A stretch of DNA of 64,000 bases from Nemertoderma westbladi (GCA_032718475.1 JAUCBJ010002961.1:1-64000); one strand, 5' to 3'; positions 9,601 through 18,632 are shown, counted from the first letter of the stretch. The notes: generated from the letters alone by a model not told the origin. Made by a program: numbers and translations.

Positions 9601-10488
9601 AGTACATGTAGTTTATTAACTACAACTTTGTCTCATTCTTTTTCAAACGAAAGAGACTATACTACGCGACTGTCGACGAGACACGACAATATTACAGGTA
9701 CGACATGCGTAGCGAATACACTAAGTCATGAAGAGCAGAAACCAATCCACAAGGTTAGTTTGAAAATTGGGAAGGAGACGCATCAAGCAGAGTTTCCATC
9801 AACGACAGATGATAATGCCGGAAGGCTTGCGAGTCTACCTGATACAATAACGTTACAAACACCCGTCGATGTCGACGCACTAAGAAATTATCAAGTGGAA
9901 CAAGCTGCTTTGGACAAAGAATTAACAGAGAAAACTATCAAATGGTTGGAACAAGATACCGCCGAACCTGGTAGTTACGAACCATGTATGTCGGAACAAG
10001 AAAAACAATCTTTAAAGATCATGGAGGATACTATCCGCCAGACGAAAGACGGACATTATGAGGTAGGGATGTTATGGCGTAACCAACGACCGAAACTTAT
10101 AAATAACTATCCACTAGCCTTAAAGCGTTTAAACTCAATACGCCAACGTTTATTAAAGGACGAGAAAGCCCATTTACAGTATAATACTCAAATGGAGACG
10201 TATTTGACAAAGGGGTACGGTATCAGAATGACAAACCCAGAGATTGTGACAGATCAGACATACTACTTGCCACATCACTATGTGAGACACCCTGACAAAC
10301 CAGAAAAGGTACATGTAGTTAACGACTGCGCGGCTCTTTTTGAGGGAATGTCTCTCAATACTGAGTTAATGGATGGACCAAACATGAATAATTATCTCAT
10401 GGGGGTGATTATGTGCTTCCATCAATGTCAAGTAGCATTTACTTGCGACGTGGAAGCAATGTTTCACCAAGTGCGAGCGTTAGAGTGA
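6646..10488 (+). CDS. BEL/Pao gag-protease-RT (N-terminal) polyprotein segment
   Basis: 1280 codons. Residues about 1-400 are low-complexity, P/T/S-rich linker including a threefold 28-residue repeat. Residues about 410-575 match the Pao gag domain (DUF1759-like, starting PPKFSG.SKHWHTF). Cysteine/histidine motifs follow at about 649 (CQYC), 688 (CWRCTQHGHVHKDC) and 707 (CPSCGRNHDALLH), giving nucleic-acid-binding knuckles. An aspartic protease has LDSASSHSY near 819; DSAS replaces the common DSGS. The RT begins near 1120, with HVVNDCAAL and the first catalytic region FTCDVEAMFHQV at the end. The frame ends at TGA 10486-10488, inside the RT, and the RT continues in the same frame after it. 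The start at 6646 is arbitrary because the frame is open upstream. GRLASLP at 9820-9840 is copy 1 of the repeated motif. Confidence 0.85.
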   Translation: MRSRDGHDLDRIEVRHRQIQERIKEGSVGAPERGRELVNELCQRFPQVSPMFAPIMSKKPVSIAGSGNISPIHDATEHRFVIPDKFVPPRAMLSPIPKVKVSNPPITDRSSLLAGPTLLTTKQVSQPSTPKPVTHYANPTVFRPTRPLDSNAILRPHIQFTSQSTTSRKTCEPTEQRRPVDTRPLNQFTLQSTTSRKTCEPTEQRRPVDTRPLNQFTSQSTTSRKTCEPTEQRRPVDDVSKRSVRIRTTQWTRARRPPYPGDSSTSSESDYPEREVFRTGAADECKRECSTNSFINDPPQNTPTQKALQPTDAISTQQFADLMRPVVNKLAQIDERLEEAQTDSSRVSMEFEHTRHLKDPQRTVPSGNISYQKRRPGQEKINSIATQGRETLNVAEEIAKFAARQGLPVQQPPKFSGNSKHWHTFMDYIESQIAACAFTSREKFNYLLQTLTGEPKRLAETFVGVPDAFELAYDRLTSIYGGTVSMAKSVIEELCKGGAITKPVDLLKLADEIKNAITTLRSIGQLDYANTPTVLLKIIGRLHHRLCREWRKIEYQREETGGFLKLEGYLLISREAVVETRSNYTDQDIVAEGITLPSSNRQKPQTTSTRTVTYATPTETQKFSDGYKVSAPIGIKQSRQQLTADFSGCQYCERIGKRHTSHKLRGCRLFRELNSEERRLQIRPFDSCWRCTQHGHVHKDCPNTDTCPSCGRNHDALLHTDSHTPTKRFTREHPEAAAKCNAAYKTRESKTTPTFVTHIRDCFPEQSGSSDEESEDDNAYTGDEQPSIALLTPDQLKGFSVIPVKITGTKGSKRIYAILDSASSHSYVDEKVADVVTDLRQGKNVRYTVSSMHGQRAIPVTRVKLNLDTLLPKSQHSEKERSLLPFRDLTFAATKDFSNLLGPVPEQSLEDRKYFRHLGVLECPVNYRSVAMLIGTDQFNLHQVWETRPSVVVAGNAYACRTLIGWYTRAPVRTLDMSDEEDDVQSTCSLLTTTLSHSFSNERDYTTRLSTRHDNITGTTCVANTLSHEEQKPIHKVSLKIGKETHQAEFPSTTDDNAGRLASLPDTITLQTPVDVDALRNYQVEQAALDKELTEKTIKWLEQDTAEPGSYEPCMSEQEKQSLKIMEDTIRQTKDGHYEVGMLWRNQRPKLINNYPLALKRLNSIRQRLLKDEKAHLQYNTQMETYLTKGYGIRMTNPEIVTDQTYYLPHHYVRHPDKPEKVHVVNDCAALFEGMSLNTELMDGPNMNNYLMGVIMCFHQCQVAFTCDVEAMFHQVRALE
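7114..7353 (+). repeat. 84-bp coding repeat, three units
   Basis: Three nearly identical 28-residue units, each with STTSRKTCEPTEQRRPVD, lie in the linker upstream of the gag core. Very low divergence between units suggests recent expansion. Confidence 0.75.
9818..9840 (+). repeat. BEL dispersed motif, copy 1 (coding, GRLASLP)
   Basis: GGAAGGCTTGCGAGTCTACC; in frame between protease and RT. The most diverged of the six copies. Confidence 0.6.
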
Positions 10489-10976
10489 GACAGAGACAGT
10501 CTGAGGTTTCTCTGGTACCCGGGTGGAGACTTAGGTCAACCACCGGTGACTTACCAAATGCAAGTTCGCGTATTCGGTGCCAGAGATAGCCCAAATTGTA
10601 CTATGTACGCCCTAAAACAAACCGCTAGGGACCAGAAACACAAATATGACCCAGAGATAATTCAAATTGTAGAAAGAGACTTTTATGTTGACGATGGATT
10701 ACAGAGTTGTGACACAGTACAACGTGCTATAACAGTAGCACATCAATTACGGGACTGTTTAGCAACTGGAGGTTTTAACCTAACCAAGTTCGCTTCAAAC
10801 AGCACCGAATTGGTGAATTCGTTCGAAACGACTGAGCGTGGGGGTGGTGACATTGATTTAGAATTTGAACCACTACCAACGACCAAGGTGTTGGGACTAT
10901 TTTGGGATCCAAACACAGACAACTTTAAAGTAAAAGTGAGACTGGATGTTCAAGGAGGTTCTCTGACCAAGAGATC
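10489..10976 (+). CDS. BEL RT palm segment, after an in-frame TGA
   Basis: Continues the preceding frame directly after TGA 10486-10488: DRDSLRFLWYPGGD is the conserved BEL RT block, and FYVDDGLQS (near 10681) is the catalytic YVDD box. The TGA therefore interrupts a functional domain. CGA to TGA by CpG deamination is one explanation, readthrough another. The frame ends in a 1-nt shift near 10970, because the downstream block KLSRLFDPLG is read in another frame. Confidence 0.8.
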
Positions 10977-11577
10977 TTGCCTGTCAAATTGAGTCGATTG
11001 TTTGATCCATTAGGTTTCATCAGCCCAATAATACTGCAAGCCAGAATATATATGCGCAGTATCTGGAAAGATGGACTGACATGGGACGAACCGATCTCAT
11101 CCGAACAAGTAGACTTATGGAAGACATGGGAGGCGCAATTGTCTTCACTAGAGGATTATTCCATACCCCGGGTGTATTTTCCATTACAATCGACATTTCC
11201 TGACGATTTAGAATTACATTGTTTTTCTGACGCCAGTGACAACGGCTTTGGAGTGACAGCGTATCTGCATAGACAAGTAGACTCAGATGAGTTTGATGTA
11301 TCGCTCATTACTTCTAAGGCTAAAACCATGCCTACTAAGTATATGACGACACCACGCGCTGAGCTACAAGCAGCAACCTTGTCAACTACTATTGTAAACT
11401 TTATACAGACTAAACTACAATCAAGTTTACAGATATTTTATTGGACTGACGCGACGTTAGTTTTGTTTTATATAAACAACGACACACTTGAATTTAAGAC
11501 ATTTGTAGCTAACCGTCGTGCGGAAATTTTAGACCGTTCAATAAAGGAGATTGGCGACATTGTCCCAGACCACAAAA
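10971..11577 (+). CDS. BEL RT connection and RNase H
   Basis: Starts in the new frame with LSRLFDPLGFISPI, the conserved BEL block after the RT thumb. RNase H follows: CFSDASDNGFG (first Asp), RAELQAA (Glu) and the YWTDATLV block (Asp). A frame change near 11570-11576 leads into the conserved NPADIASRG block (11576-11602). The frame as it stands would stop at 11606. Active-site residues are present, so the breaks look recent or artefactual. Confidence 0.8.
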
Positions 11578-12627
11578 TCCAGCTGATATTGCGTCACGAG
11601 GAATGATGCCCGAGGAGTTCTGTAAACCGGAGAACAAGAAATTTTGGCAACATGGACCACAATTCTTACAAAGATCATCACAACATTGGCCGCCATTATA
11701 CGATAATAAGTCTAACACTATCCCTAAGGACGCCGAAATTAAAAAACCAAAGAAAGGGAAAGCAAAGAAAAGGACGACGGCGAAACTTAAGAAGAAACCA
11801 AAGGCGAAAAGGAAAAATATAACATATAAAGTTAAAAACGGAAGACTTGCGAGCCTTTCTTCACCAGACGTATCACCAGACGATCAACCAGACATGTTAC
11901 CAGATGATCAACCAGACACGTTACTAGACGGTCAACCAGACATGTTACCAGACGGTCAACCAGACACGTTACCAGACGGTCAACCAGACATGTTACCAGA
12001 CGGTCAACCAGACATGTTACCAGACGATCAACCAGACATTTCGCCAGATATGTCACCAGACATTGGTAACATATCAATACATAATAAAGCCGCAGTTTCT
12101 CTATTGGAGCGGCCTTCTATTGACAAACTACAAAATTTGACACTCTTGAGTAACCATAAGTACAGTGAAACCTCATGTATTACAGATGTGGGTAGTACCT
12201 ATACAGATGTAAATACAGGCGTTACTTTGCGCTCAAGAGAAATACCAACCTTACAACCTACGGTAAGACCTGGGACAAATATCGGCAGAAAATTAAGTTT
12301 ACCGAAACCCAGTGATCCCATAGAATTTAAACCACAATTAAGGATCGACTCACAAAGTACCGACAATCAAGGTAAGAAGGCGAAGAAGGACAAAATACTC
12401 GTAGACCCGGACGGATCAACAGTCAATAAGGGAATACCTACCGGCGGACCCGTGGGCCCATCTAACAAAACTAGACCTTCTAGACTTATCACTGACTTAC
12501 CTGATGACGTCATAAATACTTATGTCGACCGTATTGTAAACCTGACAGATTCTTGGACAAAAGCGTGCCGAAAATTAGCGTGGATTGTACGTTTTGTACA
12601 ATACGTTAAAGGCAAACGCGACTTACA
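11576..12627 (+). CDS. BEL RNase H-integrase linker with 24-bp repeat
   Basis: Opens with NPADIASRG.MPEEF and a W-containing block (FWQHGPQFL) typical of BEL elements. A lysine-rich basic stretch follows (about 11740-11830), then motif copy 2 (GRLASLS), then about eight units of an 8-residue repeat of the PDGQPDML type, then a low-complexity tail. The frame stops at 12629-12631 and the integrase resumes in another frame. The linker is unusually long for a BEL polyprotein. No catalytic residues are seen, so the insert is probably a spacer. Confidence 0.7.
11838..11861 (+). repeat. BEL dispersed motif, copy 2 (coding, GRLASLS)
   Basis: GGAAGACTTGCGAGCCTTTC, in frame between RNase H and integrase, directly before the 24-bp repeat. 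Confidence 0.65.
11868..12060 (+). repeat. 24-bp coding minisatellite (PDGQPDML type)
   Basis: Roughly eight units of 24 bp encode acidic, proline-rich octapeptides with the alternatives D/G and M/T. The antisense frame at 11832-12077 is a shadow of this array. Confidence 0.75.
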
Positions 12628-12985
12628 TTGACTGAGATTGACAGATGTGAAATTAAATTAATTCGCCATTACCAATTGCGATATTTCGCACGCGAATTCA
12701 CATCTATAAATCAAGGTCAACAAATCAAGTCGTCACCAATATTGAGTTGGAGTCCAATAATTTATAATGGCTTAATTTGTCATAAATCTCGGCTTCAAAA
12801 TATTGACTTTAATACAGACTTTAGATACCCAATAATAATACCACAACATCATGAATTACAACGTGCAATGATACTGGACGCACACTTACAACTAAAACAC
12901 GCAGGAAGACACCACTGTCTTTCACATTTACGTACAAGATTTGTATTAATTAGACCCAGTAAAGCGTTAAGTTCAGTGGTACGCG
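12628..12985 (+). CDS. BEL integrase N-terminal zinc-binding segment
   Basis: Contains an H.....H...HH-type block (LDAHLQLKHAGRHHCLSHLRTRF) followed by the FVLIRPSKALSSVVR block that precedes the C..C pair in BEL integrases. The cysteine pair (CIICKK) is read in the next frame, so a one-base shift lies near 12984. It joins the linker upstream by another frame change near 12600-12628. Confidence 0.7.
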
Positions 12986-12986
12986 T

Positions 12987-14021
12987 ATGTGTATTATTTG
13001 TAAAAAGGTACATTCTAGAATAAGTACCCAAGAAATGAGTGAACTTCCACAAGCACGACTACAAGCATTCAGACCACCTTTCACAGAGACTGGAATTGAC
13101 TGCTTTGGTCCCATAAATATGAAACGTGGACGTATACTAGTAAAACGTTGGGGACTGATATTCACATGTATGTCCAGTAGGGCAGTTCATATTGAACGTG
13201 TGATGGATCTTTCCACTAATGCTTTTATACTAGCATTACGGCGATTTATCGCTAGACACGGACTAGTAAAATGCTTGTACTCAGACCAAGGTACAAACTT
13301 TGTTGGTGCTCGAAATGAAATTGCAAGGGCCTTTAAAAAATTAGATCATGATCAGATCTCCAACGAATTACATCCTTACAAGATTGTTTGGAGAATTAAG
13401 CCTCCAGATAGTCCATGGAGATGCGGAGTCTGGGAGAGACTGATAAGATCCATTAAAACAGCCATGGCAAAGGTCATTCCAGTACACCACATCTTGACAG
13501 ACGACCAATTGACCACATTGTTTGTTGAAATCGAGGCAATACTAAATACTAGACCCATAGTATTAGTACCCGATGACAAACAATCCCAGTTTGCTTTAAC
13601 ACCAGCACACCTGCTAATGCAGGCACCGACTACATTGATGCCTATTTCTATTCCAATGGAAGGCGATAGCTATGGTAGAAAAGCGTGGAAAATCACGCAA
13701 CTACTAGCTAACAAATTCTGGGAAATATGGCAAACCCATTATTTGCCCTCTATTTCTGCCAGAACTAATTGGTACAATAACACCCGAGCTTTAAAACCGG
13801 GCGATCATGTACTGTTAGCAGAAGTGAATTTAAAAAAAAACTTCTGGATAACTGGTGTTATTTCAGATACACACCCATCTATGGACGGAGTGACAAGGAC
13901 TGTGACGGTACAGACAATTGACGGTCGTACGGTAGACAGACCGACTCAACGTCTCGTACTTCTTGAAGAGACTCGTAACGAGTCTGGAGATTATAAGTCT
14001 CCACCTAATCTTAGTAAATAA
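12987..14021 (+). CDS. BEL integrase core and DUF5641-like C-terminus
   Basis: 344 codons. CIICKK completes the zinc-binding domain. The DDE core is complete: TGIDCFGP (first Asp, near 13098), YSDQGTNFVG (second Asp, near 13280) and CGVWERLIRSIK (Glu, near 13430). The C-terminal block (LANKFWEIWQTHYL..., LKPGDHVLL, then TQRLVLLE) matches the DUF5641-type tail of BEL/Pao integrases. The frame ends with TAA at 14019-14021, the natural pol end. Confidence 0.88.
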   Translation: MCIICKKVHSRISTQEMSELPQARLQAFRPPFTETGIDCFGPINMKRGRILVKRWGLIFTCMSSRAVHIERVMDLSTNAFILALRRFIARHGLVKCLYSDQGTNFVGARNEIARAFKKLDHDQISNELHPYKIVWRIKPPDSPWRCGVWERLIRSIKTAMAKVIPVHHILTDDQLTTLFVEIEAILNTRPIVLVPDDKQSQFALTPAHLLMQAPTTLMPISIPMEGDSYGRKAWKITQLLANKFWEIWQTHYLPSISARTNWYNNTRALKPGDHVLLAEVNLKKNFWITGVISDTHPSMDGVTRTVTVQTIDGRTVDRPTQRLVLLEETRNESGDYKSPPNLSK

Positions 14022-14684
14022 TATGTGTTTAACAAATAGATTTCCACGTACCTGTACACTGTAGTAAAGACAGCAGTAGAATTCCATTGTCTTTATATGT
14101 GAACATTAAAGGGTAGTACCCTTATGTGTCACATAGGAGCGGGATTTGTAGGTATAAGAAATGGAATTCTACTTGGAACTCACAATATGAGACATTTTCG
14201 AAATTTTAGACAATCCATTTGGATTTGAAAAATTTTAAAATTGATTCTCCAGTGAATGGATTTCAGGGTACAGTCGGGTGGGACTTAAAATTAGAGAAAC
14301 AAGAGAACGGAAGACTCGCGAGCCTTTCTTAAAATTAAATTTTACACGGTCTTGTTTCAATAAGTTACGTCAACCAATAGACTTCCCTATATTACTAATT
14401 CTTGATTGCTTATTTTTCTGATAATAGTTTGGGATCATTAGGTGAGTATTTTAAACTCACAGCCGGTTTAGCCCAAATCGATTTTATTTCGGCAAAAAAA
14501 AAAATTTTTAATAAGAAACAGTGTGTCATTAAAGAAACCCTAGATCTTAGGCTATGGGTAGGAGGTTAGAGCGTTGTCGAGCCAAAAGGGCAGACGAAAA
14601 AACTCCCAAATCTCCTCACAACTAACATAAAACTCTGTTGTATTCCCTCTAGTAGTAATGATTATGTAACAAATACTTCCAATA
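14022..14684 (+). other. BEL spacer between pol and third ORF
   Basis: Non-coding and AT-rich. It holds motif copy 3. A small frame (14210-14332) ends in ENGRLASLS followed by TAA, that is, at the motif. No splice acceptor or internal promoter stands out. Confidence 0.4.
14307..14331 (+). repeat. BEL dispersed motif, copy 3 (non-coding)
   Basis: GGAAGACTCGCGAGCCTTTC, with the perfect palindromic core CTCGCGAG. Confidence 0.65.
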
Positions 14685-17258
14685 ATGGCAAAGGGGATAT
14701 CTGGAGAGCCGAGATGGGGATACGATATTCAAGAGGAAGCAGCAGCTCCATTTGAACGATTCGGAGCAAAAGACTACACTATATTTGGAATAAAAGATTT
14801 ATCAGAGAGTACAGCAAAACTCGCTAAAACTAAATATGACTCAACGGTATTAAAGAGGAGGCAGAACGCTTTAAACGAGAGAATCGAAAGTTTGCATCAA
14901 ACCTTCAACGAACTTTATCCGTACGATGCTTTATGCGATACGGGAGATATTAGTGAAGACCCAGATACAGAAATAAGTCGTTTGTATCATACCATGCAAT
15001 ACCTGAAGGTGCATGAACCTATGCCTGCGGTATGCGATGAATTCGATGGAATGCATCTTTACAGACGAACTCGAGGAGACAATAGAGAAACAAAGGAAGC
15101 CTTTTCAGTTTATAAACTTTATTATCAATGTGGTGCTTGTATGCGCGAACAACAAAAGGCGATTCCGATGCGTTTGAATAAGGAAAATCCCGAGCCGATA
15201 TTGGTGAGGTGTTCGAACCATCAACAACTATGTTACCAGGAAGGAGGGTATCCTTTATCTAATCCGTATCATTCATTCGCTATGTGTGGACCAAAGGCGG
15301 GAGAAATTTTCGTTTGTCCACCTAAGATTGTTGAACCCGATGCATATGAACTTACGCTGGAAGAGGTGACTCGGTCAACCCACGAAAAGAAAGAAGCTCT
15401 TAGCCTATACAGAGCATATAAGGCTTTCGAGAAAGGTGAGATGGAAGAATGGGGCGGAAGACTTGCGAGCCTACCTTACCATTGGACGTCACACGATCAG
15501 ACTTCAGCTAAGGAGATGACACCGGAAATTTTCGAAAGTATAAACTTTGCCCAAAACGTTATTCAGAGACTACAGATTGCATCCCCTGAAAGGACAAGAG
15601 AAATGCAACTGCATAGTACTCCGACTACGAAAACATTGAGTAAGACACTCAATTTCCCTATTAGTATACCAGTTCGGGAAGATACGACTTATGAAATACC
15701 TATCGTGGATCATCCGGAAATTATTTCAAACTTAGAGTTCCTTCCTGCTGTTGTACTGAGCGATATGGTTAAGATATATGATTTACGTAGACACATTACG
15801 CAAAAGGTCGTGCATAACATTCCGCCGCACATTCAAGACTTTAGAGAACTGGATAGAGCTGGCGCTGATATAGCTCCGAGTAATTTGAAAGGATATCTGA
15901 CCAGAACAATTCGCTTATGGATCGGGACAGGAACCTTTGAATCGGATACAGACATCGCCACGAATTGGCAAGGTAAAGTTATTCGTTTCGAGGACGAGAA
16001 AGACATAGAGAAGATTTGGCAACCTTCGGAAGAATTAAAGGACGAATGGAACAGGACGCATAGATCATTTCAAGAAAATGGTTATATGTTTTATGATAAT
16101 GAGGGCGGCAGCCATCAACAAAGTCTAACTTCTAAGACTATACAAATTAGAGCGGCAGACGGAGTTTTGCACGTTTTCAGTAGACAAAGGAGTGACAAGC
16201 GAATGCCGATACCTCAAGGAACTACTAAGCGGCACCATCTCATTACCAACATCGTAAGGAAGATGGACCAGGCCTGCAACATCAATGCTAGAATGTTACC
16301 GAAGATGGTAAGAAACATTATTTTAGACAAAACTGTTGTAAAGATCGGATCAGGAGTGAGAGAGGATTTAATTAGCGACTTTGCTGGCATGTCGGACAGT
16401 GACGACAGATTACCGACACCTTACGTCGACACTCGACCTCTTATACTGTGGTCCATAGAACAAGGATTTTTCCGGGAGTATGATACTCAAAAGACCGGAA
16501 CGGGATACATTTCCTACCTGATGTTTAATTGGGATTACAAGGAAAGTAAAAGAACCAAGTATATTGAAACATATGGAGAAGGTGATACTCCAGATATGAA
16601 TGAGTTTGAATCACAGCTAAAATGGAGAGGATGCGTGTATTGGGCTATTACGTCACCTCCAAGAGCAGTACTACAATATTATTTAGCGATAGAGTCATCA
16701 GTGAATGTTTGCTTAATCGCCGACATTGTGTCTCAGACTCTTAAAAGACATCCACTTTGTCTCGGAGAAGGACATACGTTCTACGAGGAAGGGAGAATTC
16801 ATACTGACGTGTTTAGACGATTTCTCGAACCCTTCTACAATTCCGACGCTCAGTGCAATGCCTTTACTCGAGCAGGATTTAGTATATTTCGAGACGTGTA
16901 TCTTCGCTGTGCGGGATCTCTTATCGAAAGACCATCTATGTTTACAATGTTACATTATGAAGGAGAACGTATCATAGAAGTTACTGACGAATCACGGCAG
17001 ACGCGCGCGCCTATCAGTCACTTCGGTGATGATTCTGAAGCAACGGCGATTATCGATGATCCTCTGGAGGAACTTCTTGAGATTGAAAGGAACCTCCCGA
17101 AGAAATCTCAGACGGAGATTCTTCAACTTGAAGCAACAGATGCTGTAGTTTGCATACAACCTTCTGAAACATACCAACCTGTAGATCCAGATGATTATGA
17201 CTATAGTGTGGGAGGAAGCACTCGACCAATTGGTGACCTTATATATGACCGAGTGTGA
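14685..17258 (+). CDS. BEL third ORF: DEDDy 3'-5' exonuclease-like protein, unrecognised N-terminus
   Basis: 857 codons with an ATG start, in the expected orientation between integrase and 3' LTR. The N-terminal 240 residues contain a cysteine-rich patch (CGAC near 155, then C..H...C near 180) that may bind zinc; I do not recognise it. Residues about 460-690 fit the RNase D/WRN exonuclease pattern. Motif I is FYDNEGG (D471, E473), followed by TIQIRAADGVLHVF like the beta strands after motif I. Motif II is VKIGSGVREDL (D561), followed by VDTRPLI. Motif III is YLAIE (Y666, E670), where Asp is usual. The frame stops at TGA 17256-17258, but the same frame continues into zinc knuckles, so the TGA may be a mutated CGA or a readthrough site. 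Motif copy 4 lies in frame near residue 258. The exonuclease call is pattern-based. Confidence 0.6.
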   Translation: MAKGISGEPRWGYDIQEEAAAPFERFGAKDYTIFGIKDLSESTAKLAKTKYDSTVLKRRQNALNERIESLHQTFNELYPYDALCDTGDISEDPDTEISRLYHTMQYLKVHEPMPAVCDEFDGMHLYRRTRGDNRETKEAFSVYKLYYQCGACMREQQKAIPMRLNKENPEPILVRCSNHQQLCYQEGGYPLSNPYHSFAMCGPKAGEIFVCPPKIVEPDAYELTLEEVTRSTHEKKEALSLYRAYKAFEKGEMEEWGGRLASLPYHWTSHDQTSAKEMTPEIFESINFAQNVIQRLQIASPERTREMQLHSTPTTKTLSKTLNFPISIPVREDTTYEIPIVDHPEIISNLEFLPAVVLSDMVKIYDLRRHITQKVVHNIPPHIQDFRELDRAGADIAPSNLKGYLTRTIRLWIGTGTFESDTDIATNWQGKVIRFEDEKDIEKIWQPSEELKDEWNRTHRSFQENGYMFYDNEGGSHQQSLTSKTIQIRAADGVLHVFSRQRSDKRMPIPQGTTKRHHLITNIVRKMDQACNINARMLPKMVRNIILDKTVVKIGSGVREDLISDFAGMSDSDDRLPTPYVDTRPLILWSIEQGFFREYDTQKTGTGYISYLMFNWDYKESKRTKYIETYGEGDTPDMNEFESQLKWRGCVYWAITSPPRAVLQYYLAIESSVNVCLIADIVSQTLKRHPLCLGEGHTFYEEGRIHTDVFRRFLEPFYNSDAQCNAFTRAGFSIFRDVYLRCAGSLIERPSMFTMLHYEGERIIEVTDESRQTRAPISHFGDDSEATAIIDDPLEELLEIERNLPKKSQTEILQLEATDAVVCIQPSETYQPVDPDDYDYSVGGSTRPIGDLIYDRV
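15454..15479 (+). repeat. BEL dispersed motif, copy 4 (coding, GRLASLP)
   Basis: GGAAGACTTGCGAGCCTACC, in frame in the third ORF between its N-terminal region and the exonuclease-like domain. Confidence 0.65.
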
Positions 17259-17273
17259 TACCCTGCTAATACG

Positions 17274-17858
17274 ATGTGTGGTAAATGTGGCGTCGCTGGA
17301 CATCATTCTACAAAATGCAGCGGAAAACATATTACTACGACTCAACTGATTTGTGGATGGTGTGGAGACCAGGGGTCCCATACATTTTATACTTGCTGGA
17401 GATTTATGGCACAATGCTCATACTGCAATATAAAGGGACATCGAGCATCTGAATGTCAGTCGAGAGACATACCATATGAACACGAGTCGGTGAAACTCGT
17501 GCGAAAACTGTTTGATAATGGGGAAGATTTAGCTGACGAACATGTATCGGCACAAAGAAGACGATTCCCGATGAGAGCACACCTCGGATTTTGGGTGGTA
17601 AATCCTCAAACTATGATGTCGGAAGGATATATCTCCGCTATGCCACAATATGATGAACTAATAGAGGTAGTTGACATTTTGCCTCACGATAGTGGATTCA
17701 GGGTTGTGGGAGAATATTTATTGCAGATTCATCCAGACAATAAGAACACTTGGAATTTCCAGAAAGTCATTAATCGTATCACGTATGGTGAATTCGACCG
17801 CTTTCGAACTGAAAAGCGAAACAAGGGAGCTTGGTTAACAGTCGCATGGGCGTACTGA
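17274..17858 (+). CDS. BEL third ORF continuation: three zinc knuckles
   Basis: Same frame as 14685-17258, separated only by one TGA and five codons. Three CCHC knuckles follow in a row: CGKCGVAGHHSTKC, CGWCGDQGSHTFYTC (one extra residue before His) and CSYCNIKGHRASEC. Knuckles of this kind bind single-stranded nucleic acid in retroelement gag proteins, but here they lie downstream of pol. The remainder (about 120 residues) is not recognised. The frame ends with TGA 17856-17858 and is again open afterwards. It is either a separate ORF starting at ATG 17274 or the C-terminal part of a single long protein. Confidence 0.65.
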   Translation: MCGKCGVAGHHSTKCSGKHITTTQLICGWCGDQGSHTFYTCWRFMAQCSYCNIKGHRASECQSRDIPYEHESVKLVRKLFDNGEDLADEHVSAQRRRFPMRAHLGFWVVNPQTMMSEGYISAMPQYDELIEVVDILPHDSGFRVVGEYLLQIHPDNKNTWNFQKVINRITYGEFDRFRTEKRNKGAWLTVAWAY

Positions 17859-18407
17859 GCCGCCTTCTACCATAAACGTATACGGTCGAGCGTATTCGAG
17901 GAAGAGGAGATCCTAGAGGCGACCGACATACCAGCCACTCTGGTTGCAACGTCTGCACGTCACCCTCAGGAGGACGGACAGAACAGGATCATACGAGTTC
18001 AGAAAGTGAGCCAACAATTAAAGAAAACTCTTAACATTGAAGAACGAAAGGGATTTGAGCCGACTATTCGAGTTACTCGAGATACGGTGTCACTTCCCAG
18101 AGAACCGCGAGGAGGATTGGGACACATACCAGCCGATCGAAAGGGGGCGCAAGTTTCTCTTGGGTCTGCGCCGTCCGCTTCCAGCGCGTTCCAAGACGTT
18201 TTGCCATCGGTAGAACCAACCAATCGGTCACGAGGAGTCGGACGAGGATTTGGGTTTACTAAGAGGCGAGCTTGTGAGGAAATGGTCGCACCGTCTCCCA
18301 ACGTCCAAGGTAAACTAGTGCCTCGCCCCACAAGTCCCGTATTACGAGCGAAGTCGCCTATCTGCAGTTTTCGAGGACGTGGCAGAGCCCAATCTACAAA
18401 GCAGTGA
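17859..18407 (+). CDS. BEL third ORF tail after a second in-frame TGA
   Basis: The frame of the third ORF remains open for another 182 codons to TAG/TGA-free sequence ending at 18405-18407. The content is basic and low-complexity, with RGVGRGFGF and FRGRGRAQ, that is, RG-rich stretches of the type found in RNA-binding tails. No folded domain is recognised. If both TGA codons are substitutions, the ancestral product had about 1240 residues. Confidence 0.45.
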   Translation, partial: AAFYHKRIRSSVFEEEEILEATDIPATLVATSARHPQEDGQNRIIRVQKVSQQLKKTLNIEERKGFEPTIRVTRDTVSLPREPRGGLGHIPADRKGAQVSLGSAPSASSAFQDVLPSVEPTNRSRGVGRGFGFTKRRACEEMVAPSPNVQGKLVPRPTSPVLRAKSPICSFRGRGRAQSTKQ

Positions 18408-18425
18408 AATGGAAGGCAAAGGGTG

Positions 18426-18451
18426 GACGGAAGACTCGCGAGCCTTTCTTA
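18426..18451 (+). repeat. BEL dispersed motif, copy 5 (non-coding)
   Basis: GGAAGACTCGCGAGCCTTTC, CTCGCGAG core intact; 19 bp downstream of the third-ORF stop. Confidence 0.65.
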
Positions 18452-18526
18452 TGATTTCATTTATTAGCATTATATAACGATGCATATTTTATCTAGGTAT
18501 GAAAGCCATTATTCTGAACTTATGCA

Positions 18527-18632
18527 ATTTATATTTAGAAAGATTTATATTTAGAAAGATTTATATTTAGAAAGATTTATATTTAGAAAGATTTATATTT
18601 AGAAAGATTTATATTTAGAAAGATTTATATTT
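18527..18632 (+). repeat. 16-bp tandem repeat, about 6.5 copies
   Basis: Unit AGATTTATATTTAGAA starts at 18541, 18557, 18573, 18589, 18605 and 18621 without divergence. Confidence 0.85.

Noticed and set aside
14685-17258. Envelope protein for the third BEL ORF
   Set aside because: No signal peptide, no transmembrane segment and no furin-like site; exonuclease-like motifs fit better.
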